A stretch of DNA of 64,000 bases from Cavia porcellus (Eukaryota > Chordata > Mammalia > Rodentia > Caviidae): contig NW_026947486.1 in assembly GCF_034190915.1 (NCBI RefSeq), forward strand, positions 19,556,001 to 19,620,000. The letters are read 5' to 3'. Positions 38,666 to 50,138 of this stretch are shown piece after piece. Below the pieces are notes generated by a model. That model saw nothing but the letters and a program-made list of their open reading frames with translations. It had not been told where the DNA came from and did no database searches. The position numbers and the translations under genes are program-made. Position 1 is the first letter of the stretch; the number at the start of each line of letters is the position of its first letter.

Positions 38666-41600
38666 GACTTCTGGGAGAACATGGCGGATAGATAGCAGCA
38701 GCTGTGGAGGCTCTCTGAGATACCCCACTTAAAATCCAGAAATGGTGTGGGGCAAGAAGTCCTAAGCAAGGGGAGATATACCCTGCCGACCCAGGAACGA
38801 ACTAAACTAAGAGAAACCAACTGGAAACGCAATCCCAGTGCTATAACAGGAACAGATAAGGTCTCAGTGCGGAAGCTGGACCCCGCACCACTGGAAGCCG
38901 TGATTTGAATTTCCTGCAGCTGCTGCTGTGTCCCAATCGGCACAGCAAGAAGAGAGGCGTGAAAGCTCTGAAAGTGGGAAACGGTGAATGGAGTTGAGAG
39001 TGGGACTGGTCGGGAGCCCTGCATCGACCTGCGGTGAGTGAACGAATTGGGGACCCTTCCATAGAGTAGGAGGCTTCAGCAAAGGACATACTGGGACCAG
39101 GCAAACTAGCCGGAACAGGATGCTGCAGTGTCCTTAGTTGCATATTCCCCTCTCAAGTGGGATTAGTGGGGAGTGCCTGGCCTGGGCATCGCCGCTGACT
39201 TAAGACACAGTAGGCAAGCCCAAACCAGGTCCCAGCACCTGGAGTTGCATGCTAGCAGTGAAGCCTTCAGTAGCTTGACCTGGAGGGGTGGGCCAAGGAT
39301 AGGCTGCCCAGGTCTGTGTCTCCCTAGTACACTGCAGTGGGTGGGAACACCTAGCCGGCGCAATTCAAACGAACTGTAACGGACAAAGAAAAAACTGGGC
39401 CTCCTATATACGCTTGTATGGAAGGAACAAAAAATATGGGAAGGGGAAGCAACAAGAAAGGGTCCAAGGCCCCCAGTCCTGAGAAACATGCAATATCAGA
39501 CACAGCACCAATAGACATAAAGCGATATCTCCAGAGCCTCATAGACAAGTTCAGGAATGAAGTTATTAATGACCTAAGGCAAGATATACATAGAAGAGTT
39601 TCAGAAATGCTAAGCACCGCCCAAGGAAAAACAGATGGTGGAATAGAAGAACAGAAAAAAAGGGGAAAATTGTTTGACAGAGAACATAGACAAAACATAG
39701 AATATGTGAAGCAGGTTCAAAGAGATTACCAGGAAACTAAAAACTCTATCGAAAACTGGCATAATAGCTTGAAAGAAACTAAGGATAGATTATCGGAACT
39801 GGAGGACAGATTTGTAATGTGGGAGCATGAAATGAAAAACTTCTTAAAAATAAGAAATCAAACAGCAATAATACAAAGGCTAGAAGATGATAAGAGGATC
39901 TATAACTTAAGAATTAAAAACATAAAAGTAGGGACACAAACAAATGGACTACAAAAGCTATTCACAGAAATAATCCAAGAGAATTTCCCTAATTTAGCAA
40001 AAGGTAAAGATACTCAGTTGTATGAAGCATACAGGACCCCAGCCACCTACAACCCAAACAGAGCTACACCCAGGCATATAATAATCAAAATTCCAGAAAT
40101 CCAATATAAGAGCAGAATATTAAAAGCCATCAGAGACAAGAAAAAGATCACTTATAAGGGAACATCTATCAGAATTACAGCAGACTTCTCGACACAAACC
40201 ATCAAATTACAAAGAGTGTGGAGGGAAATAATTCGAGCTTTGAAAGATAATAACCTCCAGCCAAGATTGATATATCCTGCACAACTGTCCCTGGAAATTG
40301 ATGGAAAAACAAAGTGCTTCCAGGATAAAGAGGAACAAGGGGAATTTGCCACCACCAATTCAATTCTATAGAGAATACTGCAGGATATTCTAAAAAAGGA
40401 AAATACCAAGATTCCTGAAATAGTGGCAAAAAGGCCACAATGAATGGAGCATAAAGTGAAATGAAGATGACAAACTGACAACAAATGACAGAAAAAGAGC
40501 TCAACAGAAACGAGGCAGAGAAGATTGGATGGTAGGAACAGCCATTTTGGAGAAAACAAGACATCATAATAGCTAGTGCTGATTTAGTATCATCTTGTTT
40601 TGAAGTCCCATCAAGCTTTTATTCTTCTGTCTCCACCAGTCTTAACAGGTTGTATCTTATTGTATTTTACTATAAGTGATAATATAGGCAAATCTTTTAT
40701 AGACAAGGAGATTATACAGAAACCATTGTTCATTTTATGTTAGTTGGTTCTAAATACCCTGTAATACTGTCATTCTCTTGAATGGTTTTACATTGTCTGG
40801 ATATCATTGGTGCTACAGTATACAAAGTTATACTCAAAGATTTCAAGGAAAGAGACACTCTGGTAACTACTTTTATGTCAGGATGGTGAAACACTATTTT
40901 GCTTAAATGGTTATGTTTTGACCTGTGCTGTTTTGTTGTTATGCCCCCTTTTATCTCAATCTTTTTTATTATTTACTTTTTTTATTTTTATCAAGGGAAA
41001 AATAAAAAAATAGCAGGATATATTATAGTAACCCACTTAGATTTCCTATTAATTTGATTTGAAACACTGTATTGCCCTCATCATCTTGTTTTGACTGATT
41101 TTCCTCTATTCTGTTTTGCTTGATAGTACCAAGTTTGAAAGTATAGGCAACAACTATGAAGACAATAGGATTCATTATGACGCCCATTCCGATTGACTAT
41201 TATCTTCTTTTAAAGTCCTGTAATGTCTCCAATGTTTTGGTTTTATTCTTTACTGTTTTGTTCAATTTTATTATAAATGATGATATAGGCAATTCTTCTT
41301 AAGATAACAAGAGGCATTATGGTAACCATTGTTGATCACCTCGTATTTTGTTTTTACATTATCTATTATGTCCATCCTTTTGATTTGACTGACTCTGTTC
41401 TGATATGTCGCATTTGGTTTTACTCTTTTCAAAAAAAGTAGTAAGAACTGTGGGAGTAATAAAACCCAAAATGTGTAATTGTATTTGTACAAAAGAAAGG
41501 AAAACAAAGTGCTCTAAAGGTTATAACTGCATATATGTTTAAGTGTATAAGATAGATAACCATATTACTGAGTTTTGTTGGATCATTGAACAAAACTGTT

Positions 41601-41785
41601 TGCAGTCTCACTGTTTGAAAGTTCACTTTATATGCTTTAATTTTGTAACTTGAACAACTATTTCTAAGGTGAGAGTATGTAATCTATTAACTAGTGATTT
41701 CTGTTTATTTTTTAAATTTTGTATTATTGTACCATTTTTCTGTTTTTTTCTTTTTCTCCTTAAATAAAATTTAATTTAAAAAAAC
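38666..41785 (+). mobile_element. Half-LINE (HAL1-like) copy 3, full length with exact target duplication
   Basis: A 3.12-kb element flanked by the exact 13-bp repeat agagatataatga (38653-38665 and 41786-41798), so both ends are precise. Starts gacttctgggagaacatggc. Layout: 0.75-kb 5' region, ORF1 (39418-40371), 1.4-kb AT-rich 3' region, end ccttaaataaaatttaattt and a short A-run. No ORF2. It lies antisense within the ZNF182 first coding intron. Same family as the copies at 3909 and 12369. Confidence 0.92.
39418..40371 (+). pseudogene. L1-type ORF1p in half-LINE copy 3, almost intact
   Basis: 317 codons from ATGGAAGG to a TAG (40369-40371) that replaces what is an Gln/Arg-type codon region in copy 1, so about 25 C-terminal residues are cut off. 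N-terminal basic tail (KNMGRGSNKKGSK), coiled coil (residues about 60-160), RRM-like block (IYNLRIKNIKVGTQ) and C-terminal domain (TPRHIIIKIPEIQYKSRIL, KGTSIRITADFS, LSLEIDGKTKCF). ORF1p is an RNA-binding trimer that packages L1 RNA. It is close enough to full length to suggest recent activity of the family. Confidence 0.82.
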
Positions 41786-41957
41786 AGAGATATAATGAAT
41801 TTTTTCACTATTCTTGCAACTTTACTGGAAATGGTTAACACATATGGACATTTGGTCAACCAAATAAATAAATAAAAGTGAAAATAAGAAATTGCCCATC
41901 AATTATCTGCTTGGCAAGGTCTACAAACACTGATAATACATATTTTGGGAGACAATA

Positions 41958-42426
41958 CAGTCATCCCTCAGCATCCACAGGGGACCGATATCAGGACCCT
42001 TGATACCAAAATTTGAGAGTGCTCAAGTCACCTATATCAAACAGCATGATATTTGCAAATGACCTGTGCATATTTATTTATTTAATTTTATGTTTTGTCT
42101 TTTGGATAGGGTTATTGGCCTTAGGCTCACTTTGTAGCCCAGGCTGGTCTCAAAATTGCAATGATCCATCTGCCTCAGCCTCCTGAGTGCTGGGATTACA
42201 GTAGTGCACCACCATGACTGGCCAGCCTCCCATCTAAATCATCTGTAGATCATTTCTAATACCTAATACAATGTAAATGTTATATAAATAACTGCTACAT
42301 TGTATTATTTAGAAAATAATGACAATAGTGCATACATGTTTGGTATGGACAATTTTTTAAAATATTTTAAATCTCTGGGTGGTTGAATCCATGGATATAA
42401 AACCCACAGATAGGAAAGGCTGGCTG
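41958..42426 (+). mobile_element. MER2-type (Tigger-related) DNA transposon with inserted B1
   Basis: Non-autonomous element with terminal inverted repeats (cagtcatccctcagcatcc at the left, ggaaaggctggctg at the right) and TA duplications on both sides (41956-41957, 42427-42428). The interior (aatacctaatacaatgtaaa, ggttgaatccatggatataa) matches MER2 as I recall it. A B1 in antisense (about 42075-42222) splits it. Confidence 0.85.
42090..42222 (-). repeat. B1-type SINE inside MER2
   Basis: Antisense: gttttgtcttttggataggg to caccaccatgactggcc. The insertion is younger than the MER2. Confidence 0.85.
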
Positions 42427-42545
42427 TATTTAGAAACAGATATTCTGTTGCACCATTCATGTATATGACCTTGTTACAAATCTTTTTAAAAGAGAATCTG
42501 GCAATGCCTCAAAAATTAATGTATTTCAGAAACTACAGTTATAAA

Positions 42546-42716
42546 GTTGGGTGTGGTGGTATATACCTATAATCCCCAATCTCAGGAGGTTGCCATGAGT
42601 TCGAGACTAGCCCAGACTACAAAGTGAAACCTTAACTCAAAAAACAGAAAAAAAAAAAAGAAAGAAAGATAGACAGACAGAGACAGAGACAGAGAAAGAA
42701 AGAAAAAGAAAGAAAT
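42546..42716 (+). repeat. B1-type SINE with purine-rich tail
   Basis: gttgggtgtggtggtatata ... cttaactcaaaaaacag, then A-run and a (GACA/GAAA) purine-rich tract that looks like microsatellite growth from the tail. Confidence 0.85.
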
Positions 42717-42769
42717 TCCAGTTCTGTGAATGTATCTTACAAAAATGTCACATCAAGAATGCAGCCATA

Positions 42770-43262
42770 TGGTCTGGCTGACTGCAGCCCTTCCAGGGGG
42801 AGAACCAGCAATGGCTCCTGAGATCCACGCCGTGTTGGAACTTAGGACTATGGGCAGCCAAGCAAGCACCTCCCCTCCCTGGTAAGCGGTGGTGGTCTGG
42901 CCGACTGCAGCCTTTCCAGGGGGAGAACCAGCAATGTCTCCTGAGATCCACACCATGTTGGAACTTAGGACTCTGGGAAGCCAAGCAAGCACCTCCCCTC
43001 CCTGGTAAATGGAGGCAGTGTGGCAGACTGCAGCCCTTCCAGGGGCAGAACCAGCAGTGTCTCCTGAGATCCACGCCATGTTGGAACTTAGGATCCTGGG
43101 AAGCCAAGCAAGCACCTCCCCTCCCTGGTAAGCGGTGGTGGTCTGGCTGACCACAGCCCTTCCAGGGGGAGAACCAGCAGCAGCTCTTGAGATCTGCGCC
43201 ATGTTGGAACTGAGGACGCTGTGAAAACAAATGACCATCCTGCCTCCCTGCTAAGCAATAGT
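42770..43262 (+). repeat. Tandem array, 123-bp period, about four units
   Basis: The anchor (g/a)cagcc(c/t)ttccaggggg recurs at 42784, 42907, 43030 and 43153, exactly 123 bp apart. Each unit carries gagatccacgccatgttgg and gcaagcacctcccctccctg. The last unit is the most diverged. Because 123 is divisible by three and indels are absent, two antisense frames stay open through the array (42748-43230 and 42753-43238); these are by-products, not genes. Confidence 0.93.
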
Positions 43263-43700
43263 GAACCTACTGCTACATGGCCTAGAGTCAAATATCCCAC
43301 TTCCCCTGACCTCCTTCTCTTCTCCCCCAATTAGCAAATGGGAACCAGAAATCTGAGCATCTCCTGGGAGGTTGACCATAGCAAATAAGGGGGACTTCCT
43401 TCTACCATTTCTTTGAAGGCAAATATTTTTATTACTGTTTGCTCTTTTCTGATTAATGGTACTGCTCCATTCAATATTCTGTTTTGATAAGTTCTATAGT
43501 GTTCTATATTTCATCTCATTTTGATATACGTGATTGAAAGAACAACTATTATAAAGATAACAAAATATACTGTGATACCTATTACTGTTATCCTGGTAAC
43601 CTGCTGTGAAGTTCTGTACCAATTTCACTGTACGATCTTAGTTGGCTTTATTCTGACTTATTCTGTTGTATACTTTCAAAATAAAAATAAAATACAAAAA
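42770..43700 (+). mobile_element. SVA-like composite retroposon with four 123-bp monomers
   Basis: A 0.93-kb insertion bounded by the exact 15-bp repeat aagaatgcagccata (42755-42769 and 43701-43715) and ending in an A-rich tail (caaaataaaaataaaatac). The left half is four head-to-tail monomers of exactly 123 bp. A unique middle (about 43250-43430) and a 250-bp AT-rich 3' part follow. It has no coding capacity of its own. Exact target duplication and A-tail show L1-mediated insertion. I do not recognise the family. Confidence 0.85.
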
Positions 43701-43806
43701 AAGAATGCAGCCATACCAAGACATTCATTGACTTCCTAACTTGCTGGGAGAGGACAGAATGGAAGTAACCTAGTCACATTTTATAAGGGAACAAATAAAA
43801 TTATGA

Positions 43807-43952
43807 GTCTGGTATGATGGTGCATGCCTCCAAAGCCCAGCACTCAGGGAGGCTGAGGCAGAAGGATTATACATTCGAGCCCAGCCTGGGCAACTTAGTG
43901 GCTTCATGATACAGAATGAAGGCCCTGGGTTCAATCTCTAGTAATGAAAACA
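43807..43952 (+). repeat. B1-ID type SINE
   Basis: gtctggtatgatggtgcatg, ggctgaggcagaaggattat, then aaggccctgggttcaatctc. Confidence 0.75.
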
Positions 43953-44019
43953 AAGAAAAATAGAAAGGAGAAAAGGAAAGAAAACTGTTATGTGTTTGAA
44001 TTATAATTTTTATAGGCTG

Positions 44020-44391
44020 AATTGTGTTCTCTACTTCCCCCAGTTCATATGCTAAAGCATTAACCCACAAAGTACTGATAGGGCCTTTCAGGGAGTAATT
44101 AAGATAGAAAAAGGCCATATGGGTAAGGCCATAATCTAACAGGACTGTTGTCCTTCTAAGTAGGAACACCAAAAACCACCGCCCACACACATCCCTTCTT
44201 GGTAAATCCACAGAAGAAAGTCTACATATAGACAGAGTGATGGCCAAGCAGAGGCCTCACCTGAAACCAGGCCTGCCTGGCACCCTTGATCTTGGACTTC
44301 CAGTCTCTAGAACTGTGAGAAAATTAATTCTTGTTGCTTGAGCCCCTCAGTCTGTGGTATTTTGTTATGGCAGCCTGAATGTGAACTAATA
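44020..44391 (+). repeat. Old mammalian interspersed repeat
   Basis: Contains cttgatcttggacttccagt, ctagaactgtgagaaaatta, and gtattttgttatggcagcct, ending gtgaactaata. It is a widespread old mammalian repeat (MER/L1M type, family not fixed). A related copy is split at 54240-55455. Confidence 0.65.
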
Positions 44392-44942
44392 CAGGTTGAA
44401 TTCTAGGGATTAGAAGTGTTTCCGATTCGATTTTTTTCTTTTGAAGTTTGGAATATATGCACATACATACTAGTATCTTGGGGATGGAACCCAAGGCTAA
44501 ATATGAAAATCATTTATGTTTTATACATAACTTATACACACATAGCCTAAAAGTAATTTATACAGAATTTTTAATGTAACAGTAATTTGACTGTGATCCA
44601 TCACATGAGGCCAGGTAGGGAATATTCCATTAGTGATATATGTCAGTGATCAAAAAAATTATTTTTTTCAAATGTTTACTTTTGTATGTTTGCACTACAT
44701 AATGTTTACATTCATCATGGAAAGCTGATACATGTACATAACATATCTTACTCAAAAAGTGTTACATTGGCTGGGCATGGTGGGGCACGCTTGTAATCCC
44801 ATCACTCAGATGGCTGAGGCAGGAGGATTGCTATGAGTTGAAAGCAGTCTGAACTGCATAATGAAACCCTGTCTCAAAAAAACGTGTTAAGATTTTGGAG
44901 TACTTCAGACTTCAGATTTTTGGGTTAGGGATTCCCAACCTG
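44392..44942 (+). mobile_element. Tigger-type DNA transposon with inserted B1
   Basis: Inverted ends caggttgaattc and gggattcccaacctg, with TA at the left and TT at the right. Interior cttggggatggaacccaagg and tttatgttttatacataact fits a non-autonomous pogo/Tigger relative. A plus-strand B1 sits at 44769-44884. Confidence 0.75.
44769..44884 (+). repeat. B1-type SINE inside Tigger element
   Basis: ggctgggcatggtggggcac ... tgaaaccctgtctcaaaaaaa. Confidence 0.88.
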
Positions 44943-46137
44943 TTTGATAATCACATGCAGTTTAGGAGAACTAGATTCTGGAAAAATGATCACACTGTGG
45001 TTATTCAGCATTTGTTAAATTACTATGTGTAGTGGAAACCATAAACTGTCCACCTGTAAATTACAAGCTTTATTTGTATAAAAATAGATATTATATAGTA
45101 ATGGTAGACTTCAAATCTGGACTTGATAGCACAAACTCCCCTTTCCTTGCTTTACCCCAACCAAGTATATGACCTAGAAGTAACACAAGAGGCAACCAAA
45201 AGAGTCTGAAAGCAAAAAAGTAGAAAGAAGCCTTGTTAGGGACCAAGGACTTAACAGTAGCAGAGCATTTTATGACCCCCCCTCCCCAACCTAACAACAG
45301 AAAGCAGTCCAGGTAGTGCATATCAGCCTTCTGGAAAATCAACATGTGTCCCTCCAATACCACTGGACAAACCTTGGGACACCAGCAAAGAAGATGAATG
45401 AATAGCCTGGCTGACAATAAGCAGCAGGGAAAATGCTTTTATTCCCTCACTGAGCCTAAAGACTTCTTGGCAATTAGCAAGGCAAAGGGTTCCCTCTCAC
45501 AAAAAGCACCCAGCTAACAAACACTCTCCATCTCCCCAGACAAAAAACAGAGAGGAGGAACTGTGCAGACCCCATAGCGGGAAATCTGACACCAAAGGTA
45601 CCCAATGCAGGAAGCATGCATTTTCCACTGTGGAGAGAATTCCTGTAATCTTACATTACCTTGGAATCCATTGTGAACTAAGCTGGACTTTCTCACACCA
45701 GCAACACAGCTCAGTCACCCTTGGTGTACTTTCCAGTTTTCACCTCCTCCCAATTCCTCAAGGTGGTCAGATACCTTCCTTTTACAACCAACTGCCAGTG
45801 ATGGATGACCTTCCTGTAGGACAGCCAGGTACAAGCTACTGGACTCGTCTCACTCACCCCCATACCCCATATGAATTGCAGATTTGGCACAGTGGCCTCT
45901 CTCAGCCATACTGTGACTCAAGGGAACTCATACCCGCTTGCTTTAAATAATCCAGTTAGAACTCTCCTAGGTAACAGACTACAAAGAATCCCCTCCTTAA
46001 AGAAAATCAGTATTTGGCCTTTGCTCCCAGTTCCCAACACACATGAGAATAATCAACAAACACCAGGATGGAACTGTCATAGACCTTGCAACTGTTAGAA
46101 CGTCTGTGCAACAGCTCCTATAAAAACACCCCAAAAG

Positions 46138-46244
46138 GGGCTGGGGATTTAGCTCAGCGGCATAAGCGCCTGCTTTGCAAGCAGGCAGTCGTGAGTTTGA
46201 TCCTCGGTACTGATAAAAAGGAAAAAGACAAAAAAAAAAAAAAA
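46138..46244 (+). repeat. Young ID-type SINE with target duplication
   Basis: ggggctggggatttagctca ... gcaagcaggcagtcgtgag ... gatcctcggtactgataaa, then aaggaaaaagac and a long A-run. Flanked by aaaaacaccccaaaag (46122-46137, 46245-46260), an exact 16-bp duplication. A and B box promoter sequences are intact, so RNA polymerase III transcription is possible. Confidence 0.95.
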
Positions 46245-46261
46245 AAAAACACCCCAAAAGT

Positions 46262-47400
46262 AAGGGCAAAGTCTTTGGAAACCAAGAGAAGAATAGAAAA
46301 TCTCACCAAAGAAACAGGTGATCTAAAGAACTGGGCATTCTAAGTTGAAAGACAATGACTGAAATAAGACTGCATTAGAAGGACTCAGTAGCACAACAAA
46401 GATAACAAAAAAGGGCAGGAAGCTTCCCACTGAATCAACAGAAATTACACAGTCTGAAAAACAAAAATGAAATACTAAAAAAAAGTGAGTGGTACTTCTG
46501 GGACCCGTGGGACCAAATTCAGGTCACCAAGTCCCAAAAGAAAAGGAGAAATAAGATAGTTCAGAAGAATATTTGAAGCAATAATTCTTGACTAATTCCC
46601 AAATTTGTTAAAAGACATGGATCAATAGGTTCAAGAGGCTCGGCAAGCCGCAGGACAAATCCAGAGCCAGATGCATCTTCAAATTAAGGACAAAGCAAAA
46701 GTAACACATAATGAGGAACAATTATTCAACAGCGTCTAACCAGAAACCACAGAGCACAGAAAGAAGCAGAATAACACTGTTGACGTGCCAAAAGAAAATA
46801 ACAGTCCACTAAGAAATCTATAGGCAGTGGAAATTTCCACGAGGAATAAAGGTGATATAAAGACATTTTCAATGAGGGAAAACTAAGAAACTGTTGCCAG
46901 AAGGCTTGCTCTGAAACAATTGCTAAAAACAGTTGAAAGATAGATAACTGATAACAGAAGAGAATCCAAATCAATAACAATAAAGGCAGAACATCAGAAA
47001 TGGTATAAACAAGGGTAAATATAATAGATTATCCTTCTCAGTTCTTTAAAATGTGTTTGATAGCTGAAATCAAATCATAACATGGTAAAGCCAGATATGG
47101 TGGCACGTGCATTGTAGTCCCAGATACTTCAAAGACTGAGGGAGACGAATCGTTCAAACCCAGGAATTCAAGGCTAGCCTGAGCAACATATTAAGGCCCC
47201 ATCTAGAAAAGAATTATAACAGTGTCTAACGGGGTTTTCAATGAATGTAGATGTAATGAGATAATTAAAACATAAAGGTGAGAAGGTAAAGAGATTTACA
47301 TGATGGTAAGGTCTATGCATTCTACTTAAAGAGGTAAAATATTGAGCATAGTATAATGTTAATTATACATATAGTCACCAAAAACTATATAAATAAATAT
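46262..47400 (+). repeat. Old L1/HAL1-type ORF1 and 3' remnant, with a B1 at 47096-47215
   Basis: Decayed ORF1-like sequence (agaagaatatttgaagcaat, gacatggatcaataggttca) followed by aggaataaaggtgatataaa, ctaagaaactgttgccagaa and gggttttcaatgaatgtaga. This is a much older half-LINE or L1 family than the three copies above. The B1 (gccagatatggtggcacgtg) interrupts it. Confidence 0.6.
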
Positions 47401-47410
47401 AGTCCAAAAA

Positions 47411-47625
47411 CACACTGCTGGGTATGGGTACACACCTGTAATACCAATACACGGGAGGCTGAGGCAGGAGTATTGGCACAAGTTTGAGACCAGCCTGAGC
47501 TACAGAGTGAGGCCCTATCTCAAAGAAACAAAAAATAAACCACATAACATATAAGGAGCTCAGTGGTAGAGCATATGCCTTGCATACACAAGATCCTGGG
47601 TTCAATTCCCAGCATCTAAAAGTAA
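47411..47625 (+). repeat. B1-type SINE and ID-type SINE
   Basis: B1: gctgggtatgggtacacacc ... gaggccctatctcaaag. ID: aaggagctcagtggtagagc ... gggttcaattcccagcatc. Confidence 0.85.
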
Positions 47626-47683
47626 AAACTACAACACGACAAATGAATGAAAACTGGTAGAAAAAAAAGAGTTCAAATTCTCA

Positions 47684-48157
47684 GCACCCAGACTTCTTTG
47701 ATAACACCTTCAGCCCAGCACGTACTGAACAGTCACAAAACACTGCACTAATAAGGACTAAAAGCAGCACAATGTGAGTTAAGACAAACACCACTTTTTC
47801 CCCAGAGCAATGCCGTATCTTTCCCGAAAAGGTTAAAACACACAGACACCCTTACCTAAATCTAAAGAGCCTTTTTGAGGCCTAACCAATTTGCAGCTCT
47901 GATGTGCAACTTTACATGCAATACAGGTGCTTCTGAAAGATTAGCAAAGAACAAGATGTCCTAGGAATGCATTTGCCAAATCAAACCCTTTCCCACAGCT
48001 TCGCTCCCAATCTCTCGACTCAATGGCAGACTCCCTTCTTAGAAACTAGCCTATTTCTCTTGACAGTGTCTAAGTAACTTCTTGTCTTTCCTACATTCCT
48101 TGGTCTATTGGTAAATTTTTATCACCCACATCACAGGCCTTCTATATGCCATCTGGT
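47684..48157 (+). repeat. 5' LTR of old element
   Basis: Aligns along its length with 53395-53890, with many substitutions and small indels (for example the aaggttaaaacacac segment in both). Confidence 0.75.
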
Positions 48158-49198
48158 GACGCATATGGGGAATGTCTCTCCTTGCCTTTCTTGGCCTGTT
48201 CACACTGGTCAACAGATCAGCCAGTGGGCAACTGTAGGTCCCTGACAGGTAACTCCCTGGTGGCATTCAAAGGCCTCTAAGTTGTGATCTAGATGGTCAT
48301 GGCCCATCAGAGTAAAAGCTATAGAGGGTCTTTCGGACCTTTGAGGAAAGCCTTACTTCCCACTTGCAACTGACAGACCCTGGCTGGGACCACTCTATAG
48401 TGGGCCTGAAGGTAGCAAAAAAAGAATATCTTGTTATAGACTGGAAGGATAAGGGGTCACACTCTTCCTTTGGGACTCTCGTTACTCTCAATGCACAGTG
48501 CTAGACGGTAGCAGCTTATCAGTGTGAACCTGTACGTATCCCACCCTTAACTGCTGGATCCGTTCCCTGTGGCTGCAGGCTTCTAACTGCCTCTTCCCCC
48601 TCCATCTGCTAATTTTCTTGATCCAGAAGACTCCCAAGTGACCAGGTTTTCCATTCTCCACGATGTTGAGTTCCCCTTCCAATGACTATTCAGTGGTCAC
48701 CATGACTGGTCCAAGACTTTCTCTTGCTCTTGTGTTACTTGCTCTTCTGATCTAACTTGATCAACTGGACAGTGGCCCCAGAACCACAGTGGCCACAGAG
48801 TGAAGCTGGCCTTCACTTTCATGGGTGGGAAGTCCCCTCTCTTTGGGGAATGCCCCAAAAGCACACATCTCATGTGCTTCCCTGGAATAGATGACCCATC
48901 ACCCTAAGGGACACTTTTTGGATGGACATATTTCCATAAGACTCATAATGGGCTTTGTGTCTTTCCTTTGACTCACTTCTAAGCTTTATTCTTCTTAAGG
49001 ACTGGTCTAGATTTGCACCCTTTACTCTTGAGAAATGTCTCATTTTCTTATGCAATACTGTCTGGCTGCCACATAAGCTCCCAGATTAGGAACTTTGGTC
49101 CTTCAGATGCAATGGAAGTCTAATAAATTATAATACCATAATACAGCTTAACAACTTCTATCACAATTAGGGCAAAGCTTCTAAAGCCTCTTACATTC

Positions 49199-50133
49199 TG
49201 TTGTACTCTAAGAAAAATAGCTTCCTTATATGTTTTCCTTCTCCCTCTGGGTGACCTAATTGATATGTTAATCAATGCTCTTCTCTGTAAAGAATTGCAA
49301 AATCTCACCTAATTGATATGTTAACCAGTGTTGCCCTCTACAAACAACAGATTTGGTGCTAAAACAAGCTAACAGGGGTTGTTAATCACTGTTGGACTTC
49401 TCTATTCTCTGCTGAGGAAAACCAGGATGTTTCCCTGATTTAAACTTGTTTGAAGTAACTTGCTTGTATGCAGGGAGACTTGCTTGTTAGCACAACCCTT
49501 ACCTGATCTTGCTCTCCCCAAGGAATGTAATCTCGCCATATTTTCTGTTCTGTAATGCGCACTGCCTTCCCCCTTTCCCTACCTGGTGGTAGTGTGTCAC
49601 AAAATGTGCTAATTGCTCTGTTCTTAAGAAATGCTCAACTTCAAAGAAAGTACAAAAATGTTGTGGCTTAACCCTAATGCAACAAAAGGGTTAAGTTCCA
49701 AATCCTCGTAAAAACTTAAGTTTCAGCTTCTTGTAACTTTCGACCCCTTCCCACATGTGTTAACAAGCTGTCCTGAGATAATTAACTTTCTACTTTCTTC
49801 TCCAAATGTTATTGCAAATGTGCTATTCCAAGATAATGCTTATCTGCAGGACAGGAGTAACTCAAAAGGCACCAAAGGCTCCCGATGTTGTCAGAACTAA
49901 GTGGACAGCTTTACAGTTTCCAGATTTGGGTCAACAGTTTAACGGCTCTGCGGGTTTCTTTTGTTTCCAACCCCCCTCCTGCTTTTTAAATCCCTTCTCC
50001 AGTCTCGGGGGTGTACAGTCTCCAAATTGGCTCCCGGAGACTCATCGCCAGGCCTGGCCTAAATAAAACCTTTGATCCCCAAATTTCAGTTTCTTGCTTC
50101 TTTGGATTTTATACTGGGGTCCGAGCTATCACA
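49199..50133 (+). repeat. Nested solo LTR, 935 bp
   Basis: Begins TGTTGTACTC and ends GAGCTATCACA, flanked by the 5-bp repeat cattc (49194-49198, 50134-50138). The host sequence reads straight through when it is excluded, confirmed by a second copy of that host sequence at 51335-51490. Signals: ctttttaaatccc (TATA-like, about 49982) and aataaaacc (about 50062). A duplicated cacctaattgatatgttaa motif sits at 49253 and 49310. No partner LTR is seen, so it is a solo LTR. Confidence 0.85.
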
Positions 50134-50138
50134 CATTC

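Noticed and set aside
42650..43262. CRISPR-like array at the 123-bp repeats
   Set aside because: Units are contiguous with no unique spacers, and the DNA is mammalian; it is a tandem monomer array.
46138..46210. tRNA-like sequences (A box, B box) at many sites
   Set aside because: They are bodies of ID SINEs: tails, target duplications and lack of a paired acceptor stem rule out real tRNA genes.
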